Source: JARRNO01 sp037384885
GTDB taxonomy: Bacteria; Acidobacteriota; UBA4820; DSQY01
Reading direction: 5' to 3'
Assembly: GCA_037384885.1 (NCBI GenBank)
Contig: JARRNO010000010.1
Coordinates: 1-28,527 of the forward strand
DNA length: 28,527 bases
Shown here: piece after piece, positions 1-7,459 of the stretch
Layout of the letters: the number at the start of each line of letters is the position of its first letter
Numbering within the stretch: the stretch's first letter is position 1
Notes under the pieces: model-generated
What the model saw: only the letters and a program-made list of their open reading frames with translations
The model's database searches: none
Told to the model about the DNA's origin: nothing
Program-made: the position numbers and the translations under genes

Positions 1-1
1 C

Positions 2-292
2 TATTCCGCCCATCTCACCGACATGCGGGCGGTTTACCAGTTCAGCGCGCGGACGTTCATCCGGGCCATTGTCCAACATACGGACTACACCTTCGACCCA
101 TCCCTCTATCCTTACCCCATCGAAGCCCACTCGAAACACATCCTCGGCCAGTTCCTTTACAGCTACAAGCTCAACCCGCAAACCGCTCTCTACATCGGCT
201 ATTCGGACCAGTATCTCGGACACCCCAAAGCCGGCCTTACCCAGACCGACCGCTCCGTCTTCATGAAAATCGCCTACGCCTGGGTGCGCTGA
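2..292 (+). CDS. C-terminal fragment of a DUF5916-type outer-membrane protein (5' end outside window)
   Basis: The reading frame is open from the first bases and ends at TGA 290-292, so only the last 96 residues or so are present. The visible part reads as a series of short amphipathic beta strands with the tract LNPQTALYIGYSDQYLG near the end and a final stretch ending KIAYAWVR. This is how the C-terminal barrel of DUF5916 (carbohydrate-binding-like/porin-like) proteins ends; the last residue is not the Phe preferred by many barrels. Known members are several hundred residues long and predicted to sit in the outer membrane; their substrate is not established. The family call rests on the NPQT..YIGYSD pattern and is moderately sure. 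Confidence 0.6.
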   Translation, partial: YSAHLTDMRAVYQFSARTFIRAIVQHTDYTFDPSLYPYPIEAHSKHILGQFLYSYKLNPQTALYIGYSDQYLGHPKAGLTQTDRSVFMKIAYAWVR

Positions 293-308
293 CAGCGCGG
301 CGCCTCCC

Positions 309-330
309 GGATTTTGCACGGCAAAATTCC
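309..330 (+). terminator. Hairpin after the DUF5916 gene, possible terminator
   Basis: GGATTTTGC and GCAAAATTCC pair around a 3-base ACG loop with one bulged T, 17 bases after the stop codon at 292. Only a weak T-rich tract (CTTTACTTG) follows, so terminator function is tentative. Confidence 0.35.
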
Positions 331-414
331 CTTTACTTGCAACTCGTTACCTCAAGGGCAGAAGGAGCGCAAACGGCTTGCTTTTCAGCGCATTGCGCAC
401 TAAATTGAAGATAC

Positions 415-434
415 TGATAACGATTATCATTATC
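415..434 (+). promoter_or_regulatory. Fur/PerR-type operator upstream of the perR-like gene
   Basis: Bases 416-434 match the 19-base E. coli Fur-box consensus at 17 of 19 positions. Within the site TGATAA-CGA-TTATCA (415-429) is a perfect 6-3-6 inverted repeat, and further TATC half-sites follow to 440. The site lies 33 bases before the ATG of the Fur-family gene at 468, a normal place for autoregulation. Because the regulator looks PerR-like, the site may be read by that protein, a true Fur, or both. Confidence 0.8.
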
Positions 435-467
435 ACTATCGGGAGCCACAAAGGGAGACGTCGCACG

Positions 468-887
468 ATGCCGAGACCGCTAAAGTACAGAGAACTCATC
501 CTGGGATTGCTCGAAAACAACCCCAATCACCCCACCGTCGACTGGATCCACTCCGAGCTGCGGCGGGACTACCCCAGCGTCAGCCTGGCCACGGTCTACC
601 GGACTCTCAACCATCTCGTCGCGGACGGCGCCCTGTGTGAGCTTCCGTTCGGGACCAGCGAGAGCCGCTTCGGACTCGTCACGGAGCAGAAGCACTACCA
701 CTTTATCTGCGAGAAGTGCCACAAGATCCTGGACCTGCCTATTCATCCCCGGACCGCTCTGGAAGCGTCGGTAGAGTCGGAAACAGGCCACATGGTGAAC
801 CGGCACACCATGGAATTCTATGGGGTATGCCGCGGCTGTCTCCAGAAAAAGGCGCCCGGGAATGGCGCGCTCTGCTCGTCAAAGTGA
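468..887 (+). CDS. perR: Fur-family peroxide-responsive repressor, PerR-like
   Basis: This 139-residue protein has the Fur layout: an N-terminal winged helix (about 1-72, with HPTVDWIH and SVSLATVYRTLNHL as recognition region) and a C-terminal dimerisation/metal domain. Structural zinc pairs are C81xxC84 and C121xxC124. The HYHF motif (H76, H78) precedes the first pair, and D89 stands five residues after C84. That is the position where PerR has the Asp needed for iron-based peroxide sensing and Fur has Glu, so the sequence favours PerR. H21 matches the oxidisable N-terminal His. ATG 468 was chosen because AGGGAG lies before it and the longer frame would run through the operator. It precedes katG by 63 bases with no obvious terminator and probably represses itself, katG and the peroxiredoxin. 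Confidence 0.88.
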   Translation: MPRPLKYRELILGLLENNPNHPTVDWIHSELRRDYPSVSLATVYRTLNHLVADGALCELPFGTSESRFGLVTEQKHYHFICEKCHKILDLPIHPRTALEASVESETGHMVNRHTMEFYGVCRGCLQKKAPGNGALCSSK

Positions 888-950
888 TTCAAGCCCGGCC
901 CGGTCAACGTCACGCAGACGGGACGTGGCTTTTAAAAAGGAGCAAATACG

Positions 951-3143
951 ATGAGTGAAGAAAGCAAATGCCCCGTTACGGGCGTGGGACATGGGAATAC
1001 TGCCGCAGGCGGCACGTCGATCCGCGACTGGTGGCCTGCCAGGCTCGACCTGAAAATACTGCGTCAAAACTGCGCCAAATCCAACCCCATGAGCGCTGAT
1101 TTCGAATACGCCAAGGCCTTTGAAAGCCTCGATCTGAACGCCGTCAAAAAGGACCTTCAGGCCTTGATGACCGACTCCCAGGACTGGTGGCCGGCCGATT
1201 TCGGCCACTACGGAGGGCTATTCATCCGCATGGCCTGGCACGCAGCCGGCACCTACCGCATCGGAGACGGCCGCGGCGGCGCGGGAACCGCCCAGCAGCG
1301 ATTCGCGCCGGTCAACTCCTGGCCGGACAACGCAAACCTCGACAAGGCCCGCCGTCTGCTATGGCCCGTCAAGCAAAAGTACGGCCGGAAAATTTCCTGG
1401 GCCGATCTGATGATTCTCGCCGGCAACGTCGCGCTGGAATCCATGGGATTCAAACCCTTCGGTTTCGGCGGCGGGCGCGAGGACGCCTGGGAGCCGGATG
1501 AGTCCGTCAATTGGGGAGCCGAGGCGGCCTGGCTCGGGAACAAGCGCCACGAGAGGGACGGTACCCTGGAGGGGCCCCTGGCGGCTGACCATATGGGCCT
1601 GATTTACGTCAACCCGGAAGGCCCCGACGGAAACCCAGATCCCCTCGCGGCCGCGGCATTCATCCGCCAAACCTTCGCCCGAATGGCCATGAACGATGAA
1701 GAAACCGTCGCCCTCATCGCCGGCGGGCACAGCTTCGGCAAGACGCACGGTGCCGGCGATCCCGGGCTGGTGGGGCCAGAACCCGAGGCCGCGCCGATCG
1801 AGGAACAGGGCTTCGGCTGGAAAAGCAGCTTCGGCGCCGGCAAAGGCAAAGACGCGATCACCGGGGGCCCGGAAGTCACCTGGACCTCGACCCCGACCCG
1901 GTGGAGCAACAACTTCTTCGAAAACCTCTTCGAATATGAATGGGAGCTGACAAAGAGCCCTGCCGGCGCCTACCAGTTCAAGGCGAAGGGCGACGCCGCC
2001 ACGGTCCCGGACGCCTTCGACCCCTCGAAGCGGCACGCGCCGGCCATGCTGGTGACGGATCTCTCCCTGCGCTACGACCCGGAATACGAAAAGATTTCCC
2101 GGCGCTTCTACGAGCATCCGGACGAGTTTGCAGGCGCCTTCGCGCGAGCCTGGTTCAAACTCACCCACCGCGACATGGGCCCCCGCGCCCGCTATCTCGG
2201 CCCCGAAGTTCCCGCGGAAGAGCTGATCTGGCAGGACCCGATCCCCGCCGTCGATCACCCCCTGATCGATGAAAAGGATGCCGCCTCCCTTAAGAAGACG
2301 ATCCTCGCTTCCGGCCTCTCCGTGTCTGAACTCGTTTCCACCGCCTGGGCCTCCGCATCCACCTTCCGCGGCTCCGACAAACGCGGCGGCGCCAACGGGG
2401 CTCGAATCCGGCTCGCTCCGCAGAAGGACTGGGAAATCAACCAGCCGGAGCAGCTTGCAAAGGTCCTGAAGGCGCTTGAAGGCATCCAACTCGAATTCAA
2501 TGGCGCCCAGTCCGGCCGAAAGAAGGTCTCGCTTGCCGACCTGATCGTGCTCGCCGGATGCGCCGGCGTCGAAAAGGCGGCGAAAAACGCCGGCGTCGAA
2601 GTGACGGTCCCCTTCACGCCGGGCCGCATGGACGCCTCCCAGGAACAGACCGACGTAGAGTCCTTCGCCGTGCTCGAACCGGCCGCGGACGGCTTTCGCA
2701 ACTATCTCGACCCAAACGCCGGCATCAAAGCCGAAACGCTACTCGTCGACAAGGCGCAGCTGCTGACGCTGACCGTGCCCGAAATGACAGTGCTCGTGGG
2801 GGGCATGCGGGTGCTGGACACCAATTTCGGGCAGACCAGGCACGGTGTTTTCACCAAACGGCCCGAGGCGCTGACCAACGACTTCTTTGTGAACCTGCTG
2901 GACATGGCCACGGAGTGGGAACCGGTCTCAGAAGACAAGAACGTCTTTGAAGGACATGACCGCAAGACCGGCGAGCTGAAGTGGACCGGTACGCGCGTCG
3001 ACCTCATCTTCGGTTCTCATTCCGAACTTCGCGCCGTGGCCGAAGTCTACGCGTGCGCGGACGGACGAGGGAAATTCGTCCACGATTTCGTGGGGGCCTG
3101 GACCAAAGTCATGAACCTCGACCGCTTCGACCTGGCCCGGTAA
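951..3143 (+). CDS. katG: Catalase-peroxidase KatG
   Basis: The 730-residue protein is a full-length bifunctional haem catalase-peroxidase that dismutates H2O2 and oxidises peroxidatic donors. The distal pocket motif FIRMAWHAAGTYR places Arg93, Trp96 and His97. Tyr219 (LIYVNPEG) and Met245 (FARMAMND) sit at the spacing needed for the Met-Tyr-Trp cofactor that gives catalase activity, and the proximal haem ligand is His260 in IAGGHSFGKTHG. The degenerate C-terminal peroxidase repeat is present from about residue 440. AAAGGAGC provides the ribosome-binding site. It follows the PerR-like gene closely and precedes the peroxiredoxin, so the three form a peroxide-defence cluster. No signal peptide is seen; the site of action is cytoplasmic. 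Confidence 0.98.
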   Translation: MSEESKCPVTGVGHGNTAAGGTSIRDWWPARLDLKILRQNCAKSNPMSADFEYAKAFESLDLNAVKKDLQALMTDSQDWWPADFGHYGGLFIRMAWHAAGTYRIGDGRGGAGTAQQRFAPVNSWPDNANLDKARRLLWPVKQKYGRKISWADLMILAGNVALESMGFKPFGFGGGREDAWEPDESVNWGAEAAWLGNKRHERDGTLEGPLAADHMGLIYVNPEGPDGNPDPLAAAAFIRQTFARMAMNDEETVALIAGGHSFGKTHGAGDPGLVGPEPEAAPIEEQGFGWKSSFGAGKGKDAITGGPEVTWTSTPTRWSNNFFENLFEYEWELTKSPAGAYQFKAKGDAATVPDAFDPSKRHAPAMLVTDLSLRYDPEYEKISRRFYEHPDEFAGAFARAWFKLTHRDMGPRARYLGPEVPAEELIWQDPIPAVDHPLIDEKDAASLKKTILASGLSVSELVSTAWASASTFRGSDKRGGANGARIRLAPQKDWEINQPEQLAKVLKALEGIQLEFNGAQSGRKKVSLADLIVLAGCAGVEKAAKNAGVEVTVPFTPGRMDASQEQTDVESFAVLEPAADGFRNYLDPNAGIKAETLLVDKAQLLTLTVPEMTVLVGGMRVLDTNFGQTRHGVFTKRPEALTNDFFVNLLDMATEWEPVSEDKNVFEGHDRKTGELKWTGTRVDLIFGSHSELRAVAEVYACADGRGKFVHDFVGAWTKVMNLDRFDLAR

Positions 3144-3390
3144 TGCAATTCTTAGCGATGGACCCTTCGGAGCGGCGAGGAAGACACAGCAGGCGGGCCG
3201 GGGCGGAAAACAGATCCCGTCCCGGCTCGTCTGCCGGAAACTCTGATGGGGTGTGAATTCATAAGGAGAGCGCATGAGTGACGATCGCAGGGATGGGTGC
3301 GTTTCTCCGGCGGCGGGTCCCATCGCTCCGCCGGGGGAGCCGGAAACAGGACGCGCCGGCGGCAGCGGCGCCGGACGAAAGGAGGGCGGC

Positions 3391-3993
3391 ATGCAGGTGA
3401 TGGTTGGAAAGGAGGCGCCTGATTTCGAAGCCTCGGCCTTTTACGGTGATGGTTTCAGAAACGTGAAGTTGTCGGACTTCAAGGGGAAATGGGTTTTTCT
3501 CTGCTTCTACCCCGGCGACTTCACATTCGTCTGACCCACCGAACTGTCGGCGGTCGCCGGCAAGGCTGAAGTCTTCAAAGAACTCGGCGTCCAGGTGCTG
3601 TCGTGCAGCACGGACAGCCGGTTTGTGCACAAGATCTGGCAGGAGCAGGAGCTCTCGAAGATGGTCGACGGGGGCTTCCCCTACCCGATGCTTTCCGATG
3701 GGGGCGGACGGATCGGTTCCGTCTACGGCGTTTACGACGAGGCCGCGGGGGTAGACGTCCGGGGCCGCTTCATCATCGACCCGGACGGCGTCATCCAGGC
3801 CATGGAAATCCTGACTCCGCCGGTCGGGCGCAAGGTGGGCGAATCGATCCGGCAGCTCCAGGCCTTCCAGCACGTGAGGAAAACCAAGGGGGCGGAAGTC
3901 TGCCCCGCCGGCTGGGAACCTGGCAAACCCACACTTAAGGTCGGCCCGGACCTGGCGGGCAACGTCTGGAAGGTATGGAAGCCGGACGAGTAG
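3391..3993 (+). CDS. Selenocysteine-containing AhpC/Prx1-type peroxiredoxin (UGA at codon 48)
   Basis: The frame 3391-3993 encodes 200 residues if TGA 3532-3534 is read through. The sequence around it is FYPGDFTFV-U-PTELSAV, which is the peroxidatic-cysteine motif of AhpC/Prx1 enzymes with UGA exactly at the catalytic Cys codon. Homology is unbroken on both sides: VGKEAPDFEASA upstream; SCSTDSRFVH, GRFIIDPDG and the resolving-Cys motif EVCPAGW (C171) downstream. Peroxides would be reduced by Sec48, then resolved by C171 of a partner subunit. A 7-bp hairpin with a GGUC loop lies 10 bases after the UGA. ATG 3391 has GGAGG at good spacing and matches the usual N-terminus; an in-frame ATG at 3274, also with a good AAGGAG, would add 39 low-complexity residues. 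A stop mutation at precisely this codon followed by intact sequence is far less likely than recoding. Confidence 0.9.
3545..3562 (+). promoter_or_regulatory. Bacterial SECIS element for the peroxiredoxin UGA
   Basis: UGUCGGC and GCCGGCA form a 7-bp stem (one U-G pair) closed by the tetraloop GGUC at 3552-3555. The loop begins 17 bases after the UGA; the E. coli fdhF SECIS has the same GGUC loop, whose G and U contact SelB, about 18 bases after its UGA. The element lies inside the coding sequence as bacterial SECIS elements do. Assignment is by inspection and pairing, not by a folding program. Confidence 0.85.
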
Positions 3994-4016
3994 TCACACA
4001 ACACTTCAAGTCTCAG

Positions 4017-4048
4017 GGGCTCCTTCCGCTTGGAGGGAGCCCTCTTTT
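4017..4048 (+). terminator. Rho-independent terminator after the peroxiredoxin
   Basis: GGGCTCC-TTCC and GGAG-GGAGCCC form an 11-bp stem (one U-G) around GCTT, followed directly by TCTTTT. It lies 24 bases after the stop codon at 3993 and closes the peroxide-defence transcript. Confidence 0.85.
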
Positions 4049-4308
4049 GGCGCAGCAAGGCGTTTCGCGCGGTGAAACGGCCGGCGGCCGCACAGCAGCC
4101 CGCCCCGGGGCATATCACTCTTAAAATGGTTTTTTTCGCGAGTTTTGCATCCGATTCCGCCATGCAGGAGGATACTGAATGTCCGGGCCGGATGCTTCCC
4201 CCGGCGCCGGAGAATGACAATGGCCGCCGGCTCATTCACTGTTTGGAGGCTGAAGCGCCGGACCGGTGTCTAACTTGCGCCGGAAAGCGCTCCTACGAGG
4301 AAAAGCAA
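4049..4308. other. Spacer between terminator and exporter gene, no gene seen
   Basis: An open frame from 4030 runs into the exporter gene, but it crosses the terminator and lacks a family match or ribosome-binding site, so it is taken as leader. The stretch should hold the exporter promoter; no clear -35/-10 pair was recognised. Confidence 0.4.
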
Positions 4309-4941
4309 GTGACCTTACAATCCTGGATCATTTACCTTACCCTCGTGCTGATCGCTACCGCCACGCCAGGCCCCGCCGTGCTGTTCATCATGACCCATTC
4401 CACGCTGCACGGATGGCGAAAGGCGTCATTCGCCGCGCTCGGCAATATCACGGGTCTCCTGATCCTCGGGCTGATCGCCGTGACGGGGCTGGGCACCGTC
4501 CTCAAGACCTCGGAACTGGTTTTCAACGTGATCAAATACGCAGGCGCCGCCTACCTGGTCTGGCTGGGTCTCAAGTTGATCTTTCAAAAGACGTCGGATT
4601 TCTCGAAAATGGAGGATCTGCTGGCGCCCTCCGGAGTCTCGAGGCGGCAAATCTATTTCCGGGGGATGGGGGTGGCCCTGAGCAATCCCAAGGCCATCGT
4701 CTTTCTGACCGCGCTGTTTCCCCAGTTCGTGGACATCCATGAAGCCCTGGCGCCTCAGTTCGCCCTTCTGATAGCCGTTCTGATGTTCTTTTCCTTTTCA
4801 TTTCTCACGTCCTACGCCATTCTCGCCCACCAGGCCAGGGTCTGGCTGACCAAGCCCCGGCGTGTGCGGATTTTCAACCGCGCCAGCGGCTCCATGTTCA
4901 TCGGCCTCGGCGTCCTCCTCGCCCGCTCCTCTTTGCGTTAG
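4309..4941 (+). CDS. RhtB/LysE-family amino-acid or metabolite exporter
   Basis: With a GTG start at 4309 (GAGG 8 bases upstream) the product is 210 residues, the usual size for RhtB/LysE efflux proteins. The signature region ATATPGPAVLFIMTHSTLHG near the N-terminus is characteristic, as are the KYAGAAYLVWLGLKLI segment and GMGVALSNPKAIVFLTALFPQF in the middle. Five to six hydrophobic helices are visible, placing it in the inner membrane. The family exports amino acids such as homoserine, threonine, lysine or leucine; the substrate cannot be read from the sequence. It appears to be a single-gene unit, as the peroxiredoxin terminator precedes it. Confidence 0.9.
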   Translation: MTLQSWIIYLTLVLIATATPGPAVLFIMTHSTLHGWRKASFAALGNITGLLILGLIAVTGLGTVLKTSELVFNVIKYAGAAYLVWLGLKLIFQKTSDFSKMEDLLAPSGVSRRQIYFRGMGVALSNPKAIVFLTALFPQFVDIHEALAPQFALLIAVLMFFSFSFLTSYAILAHQARVWLTKPRRVRIFNRASGSMFIGLGVLLARSSLR

Positions 4942-5219
4942 CCCTTACCCGCTAATGATGAAGCGTTGCGGTAAGCCGTAAGCCATGAGCGGAACGCTCC
5001 CGGAATTGAGCACGGCTGGTGTGGCGCACACGTCGTGAGCCAGGCCCTCAAGTTTCGTCTTACTTTCAGTGGAAAAAGCTTATCACAAATGAGCGGCGCT
5101 GCGGCCGTTGCCCGCACGAATTTCCTTCGGGCTTCGCTTTTTTCGCGCCATGCATCCAGGCCTGACTCCGTCGCGACCATGCCTTTCAGCCCGCTCAGCA
5201 GTCGCCCCTGTTTTCAACA
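4942..5219. other. Convergent intergenic spacer, no gene seen
   Basis: This lies between the + strand exporter and the minus-strand DUF1059 transcript. Open frames crossing it have no start signals or recognisable motifs. Confidence 0.4.
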
Positions 5220-5252
5220 AAAAGAGCAGGGGATTTCGCCAGGATCCCCTGC
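5220..5252 (-). terminator. Terminator of the MBL-DUF1059 transcript
   Basis: GCAGGGGAT (5226-5234) and ATCCCCTGC (5244-5252) form a perfect 9-bp stem with a 9-base loop. Read on the minus strand it is followed by TCTTTTTG, a good U-tract, 52 bases past the DUF1059 stop. Confidence 0.8.
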
Positions 5253-5266
5253 CCCGCTGAAACGCA

Positions 5267-5286
5267 GCCGGGCGTCATCGCCCGGC
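5267..5286 (-). repeat. 8-bp perfect hairpin in the 3' untranslated region of DUF1059
   Basis: GCCGGGCG and CGCCCGGC pair around TCAT, between the DUF1059 stop and the terminator. There is no U-tract of its own; it may protect the 3' end of the message. Confidence 0.5.
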
Positions 5287-5304
5287 GCGCTTTCTGGAAA
5301 GTTG

Positions 5305-5484
5305 TCAGTTCTCGTCGCGTATGATCCCGCGAACCTTTTCGGCAACTTCCGGCGTGACCTCTTCCAGGCCGTGAAATTCCTTGGCGTGGGCGGCCGCTTT
5401 TGTCAGGGCCTCATCTTCCGTCGCGCCCCGGATCACGGCGTCGCAATCGTAACCGGCGTCTTTACATCGAATGACTTTCGCCAT
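5305..5484 (-). CDS. DUF1059 small protein
   Basis: The 59-residue product MAKVIRCKDAGYDCDAVIRG... matches the DUF1059 family: the N-terminal RCKDAGYDCDAVIRG tract (C7, C14), then ATEDEALTKAAAHAKEFHG and VRGIIRDEN at the end. The Cys pair and conserved His suggest a metal or redox role, but no function is established. The ribosome-binding site AGGAGG lies 6 bases before ATG 5484. It follows the metallo-beta-lactamase gene by 77 bases on the same strand, and a terminator follows, so the two probably form a bicistronic unit. Confidence 0.88.
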   Translation of the reverse strand: MAKVIRCKDAGYDCDAVIRGATEDEALTKAAAHAKEFHGLEEVTPEVAEKVRGIIRDEN

Positions 5485-5561
5485 GTTGCACCTCCTAACA
5501 AGCTCAAATTCGAAATGAGGGCCGCCCGCGTCCCCAAAATTGGGCCGGCCGAAATGAATGC

Positions 5562-6287
5562 TCAGGCCACCCTGTCCGCAAGCTCCATGAGGAGCTTCGC
5601 GCCGTCGCCCCGCCAGGCGCTGCCGTGCATACAAGCCAGCGTCGCCGGCTTCGCCTCCGCCAGCTTCTCGAACAAGCCGCGAGCATTCCTGGTGTGGGAA
5701 AAATAATCCATCTGGACGCGAAACGCTTCGCTCGGCTCCAGGATGTCGGACTCCTTTAATGGAGGGCAATCCGATCCGCCCTGCGTGAACAGATCGCCGC
5801 AAAGCAGCGTGGATGAACTCTCGTCCATCAAAAAGCCGCAGTCCCATCCATGCGGCAGGTGCGGCGTCTCGAACCAGCGCAGGGTGCGGCCGCCGAGCGA
5901 AAGGGCCTCTCCGTCGGCCATGCCCCGCGGCGCCCGGTCGGCCATGTCCCCGATGGAAACCATGGCCGCCACATTTCCACAGACCGGCGCGGCGTTCGAC
6001 GCGACAGAGAGCCATTCGTTGAGCGCCCCGCACTCGTCCGCTTCCACGTGCGAAAAGGCCAGATACCGCAACTTATCCACCGGCAGAACGCTGGCGACCG
6101 CCTCCCGGACCAGCGGAAACATTTTCCGCAGGCCCGTATGGAAGAGAAGTGGTTCGTCGTCCACCACCAGGTACTGGTTGAATGAAAAGCCGCCTGCCCC
6201 GGGGATCTCTACCGGAGTGTTGATCCTGTAAATGCGGTCGGCGATTTCGTGTATATTTGTTCCCGACTGGCTGTTGGTCACGCCCAT
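5562..6287 (-). CDS. Stand-alone flavodiiron-type metallo-beta-lactamase (ODP) domain protein
   Basis: The 241-residue protein is a metallo-beta-lactamase fold of the type found at the N-terminus of flavodiiron proteins. The diiron ligands are all recognisable: H80-x-E82-x-D84 in SHVEADECGALNEW, H146 in TPHLPHGWD, D165 in LLCGDLFTQGG, and H221 in ACMHGSAW. Having HxExD rather than HxHxD points to an iron-type oxygen or NO-reducing centre. The flavodoxin domain that normally supplies electrons is missing; the chain ends just after the H221 motif. An external flavodoxin, rubredoxin or other donor would be needed, or it may be a sensor. ATG 6287 is preceded by GGAGA. It pairs with DUF1059 downstream. 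Confidence 0.88.
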   Translation of the reverse strand: MGVTNSQSGTNIHEIADRIYRINTPVEIPGAGGFSFNQYLVVDDEPLLFHTGLRKMFPLVREAVASVLPVDKLRYLAFSHVEADECGALNEWLSVASNAAPVCGNVAAMVSIGDMADRAPRGMADGEALSLGGRTLRWFETPHLPHGWDCGFLMDESSSTLLCGDLFTQGGSDCPPLKESDILEPSEAFRVQMDYFSHTRNARGLFEKLAEAKPATLACMHGSAWRGDGAKLLMELADRVA

Positions 6288-6919
6288 TCTCGTCTCCTCA
6301 CGCGGGCTGGACTGCCAGTACCGCTACATGACATCCCTGCCTCTCCAGCCATGGCAGAACCCCCGAAAACACCTTTCCCGTCCGTCGCAGCAGATCCGGA
6401 TGAAAATCATATGCTTCTGCTTCGGGAACCCCGGCTCCATCCGGGTTATTCCCCTTTTCGAGCGCGAGACCCTCTCACCTCTAAAAGGCCCGTCAAATCA
6501 ACGTGGACTAGCCGTCGGCCTGGCGTCCCCCGCGGGGATCGCCACTTTTGCGAGGAGCCGGAGTCCCCCCAGGACCCCGCCCAGGCTGTCTATTCATAAA
6601 TTCACGGAATCATCCCAAAGGAAGTGCGAAGCAGAGAGATTAGACCCTGCGCCCAATCCCGAGGCGGCTCGTCGGGTTCTCTCCCGCCGGCGACTGAACG
6701 GGCTTCCTAACAGCACCGCATTTAGTCTTACCCGCCGAATCCCACCGCCGCTCGCGCCGCAGGCCTGCTGACGAATTCTCCTGCCCACACCGGCCATCTT
6801 TTCAAATCTTCAGCCACCGCCACCTTCGGCCGACCTCGCTCGCAGAAAGCGCCGGGCGCGAAAAACCCGGCAAACAGAAACCCCATTTGAGCCGAATGCT
6901 CAAGGAAAGGAGCAGAATC
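6288..6919. other. Divergent intergenic region of about 630 bases, no supported gene
   Basis: It lies between the minus-strand MBL gene and the + strand DUF302 gene and so should hold promoters for both. The longest open frame (from 6232) has no convincing start and a Ser/Pro/Arg-rich composition typical of a shadow frame. No RNA gene, repeat or IS end was recognised. Confidence 0.4.
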
Positions 6920-7402
6920 ATGCGTCAGCCGAAACACACGATCAAGATTTTCGTCTCTTTTGTCTTTGCCGCCGCCTTCGCCATCGCCGGAATCAGCCTG
7001 AGCGCCACGGCCCCTTCCGGTCCCGTTGTCCAGGTCCAGGTCCCCGGCACGGTCAGTCAAACGGTGACCCACCTGAGGAGAATGGTTTCGCACAACGGCA
7101 TGATGGTCATGAGCGAACTTCACCAGGGCAAGGTGCTTGCCATGACCGGCCTTCACGTCCAGTCGGAAACACTTTTCGTCGGCAACCCCACCGTGGGCAA
7201 GAAGCTCTTCTCGGCCAACCCCGGCGTCGGGCTCGTCGTGCCCGTCCGCGTGAACATCTTCAAGGATGCGAACGGCAAGACGGTGGTTAGCTATATTCCG
7301 CCCTCAAAGCTACTTCAATCCTACGGGAACAAGAAGGTTGACAGGGTCGCCATGATGCTGGATCAGAAACTTCACAACATGGTGACCATGCTGTCCAGGT
7401 AA
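6920..7402 (+). CDS. Exported DUF302-type protein
   Basis: The product has 160 residues. An N-terminal signal sequence is clear: basic MRQPKHTIK, then a hydrophobic run FVSFVFAAAFAIAGISLSA ending near residue 30. The mature part resembles the DUF302 domain: an N-terminal VSHNGMMVMSELHQGKVLAMTG segment, then FVGNPTVGKKLFSANPGVGLVVPVRVNIF (compare the family's GNP..g..l....p..gl.lP.rv..y) and a strand with TVVSYIPPSKLL. DUF302 proteins are periplasmic or cytoplasmic and of uncertain function. ATG 6920 is supported by AAAGGAGC. A hairpin separates it from the next gene, with which it may be co-transcribed. Confidence 0.75.
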   Translation: MRQPKHTIKIFVSFVFAAAFAIAGISLSATAPSGPVVQVQVPGTVSQTVTHLRRMVSHNGMMVMSELHQGKVLAMTGLHVQSETLFVGNPTVGKKLFSANPGVGLVVPVRVNIFKDANGKTVVSYIPPSKLLQSYGNKKVDRVAMMLDQKLHNMVTMLSR

Positions 7403-7418
7403 CAGACTGAAAGATTTT

Positions 7419-7447
7419 GCGGCCGGGGGTGTAGCGCCCCCGGCCGC
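7419..7447 (+). repeat. 11-bp GC-rich intercistronic hairpin
   Basis: GCGGCCGGGGG and CCCCCGGCCGC pair perfectly around a 7-base loop, 17 bases after the DUF302 stop and 12 bases before the next ATG. There is no U-tract, so it is more likely a transcript stabiliser or attenuator than a full terminator. Confidence 0.6.
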
Positions 7448-7459
7448 GGAGGCCTCCAT

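Noticed and set aside
1359..2489. Long minus-strand open frame (376 codons) opposite katG
   Set aside because: It lies entirely within katG, has no family motif, and is explained by the high GC content and codon bias of the + strand gene.
5305..6033. Minus-strand frame joining MBL-region sequence to DUF1059 as a fusion
   Set aside because: The upstream part is out of frame with the real MBL gene; DUF1059 has its own perfect AGGAGG and ATG at 5484.
6232..6771. 179-codon + strand frame in the MBL-DUF302 gap
   Set aside because: It starts inside the opposite-strand MBL gene, lacks a ribosome-binding site and motif, and its composition is that of non-coding GC-rich DNA.
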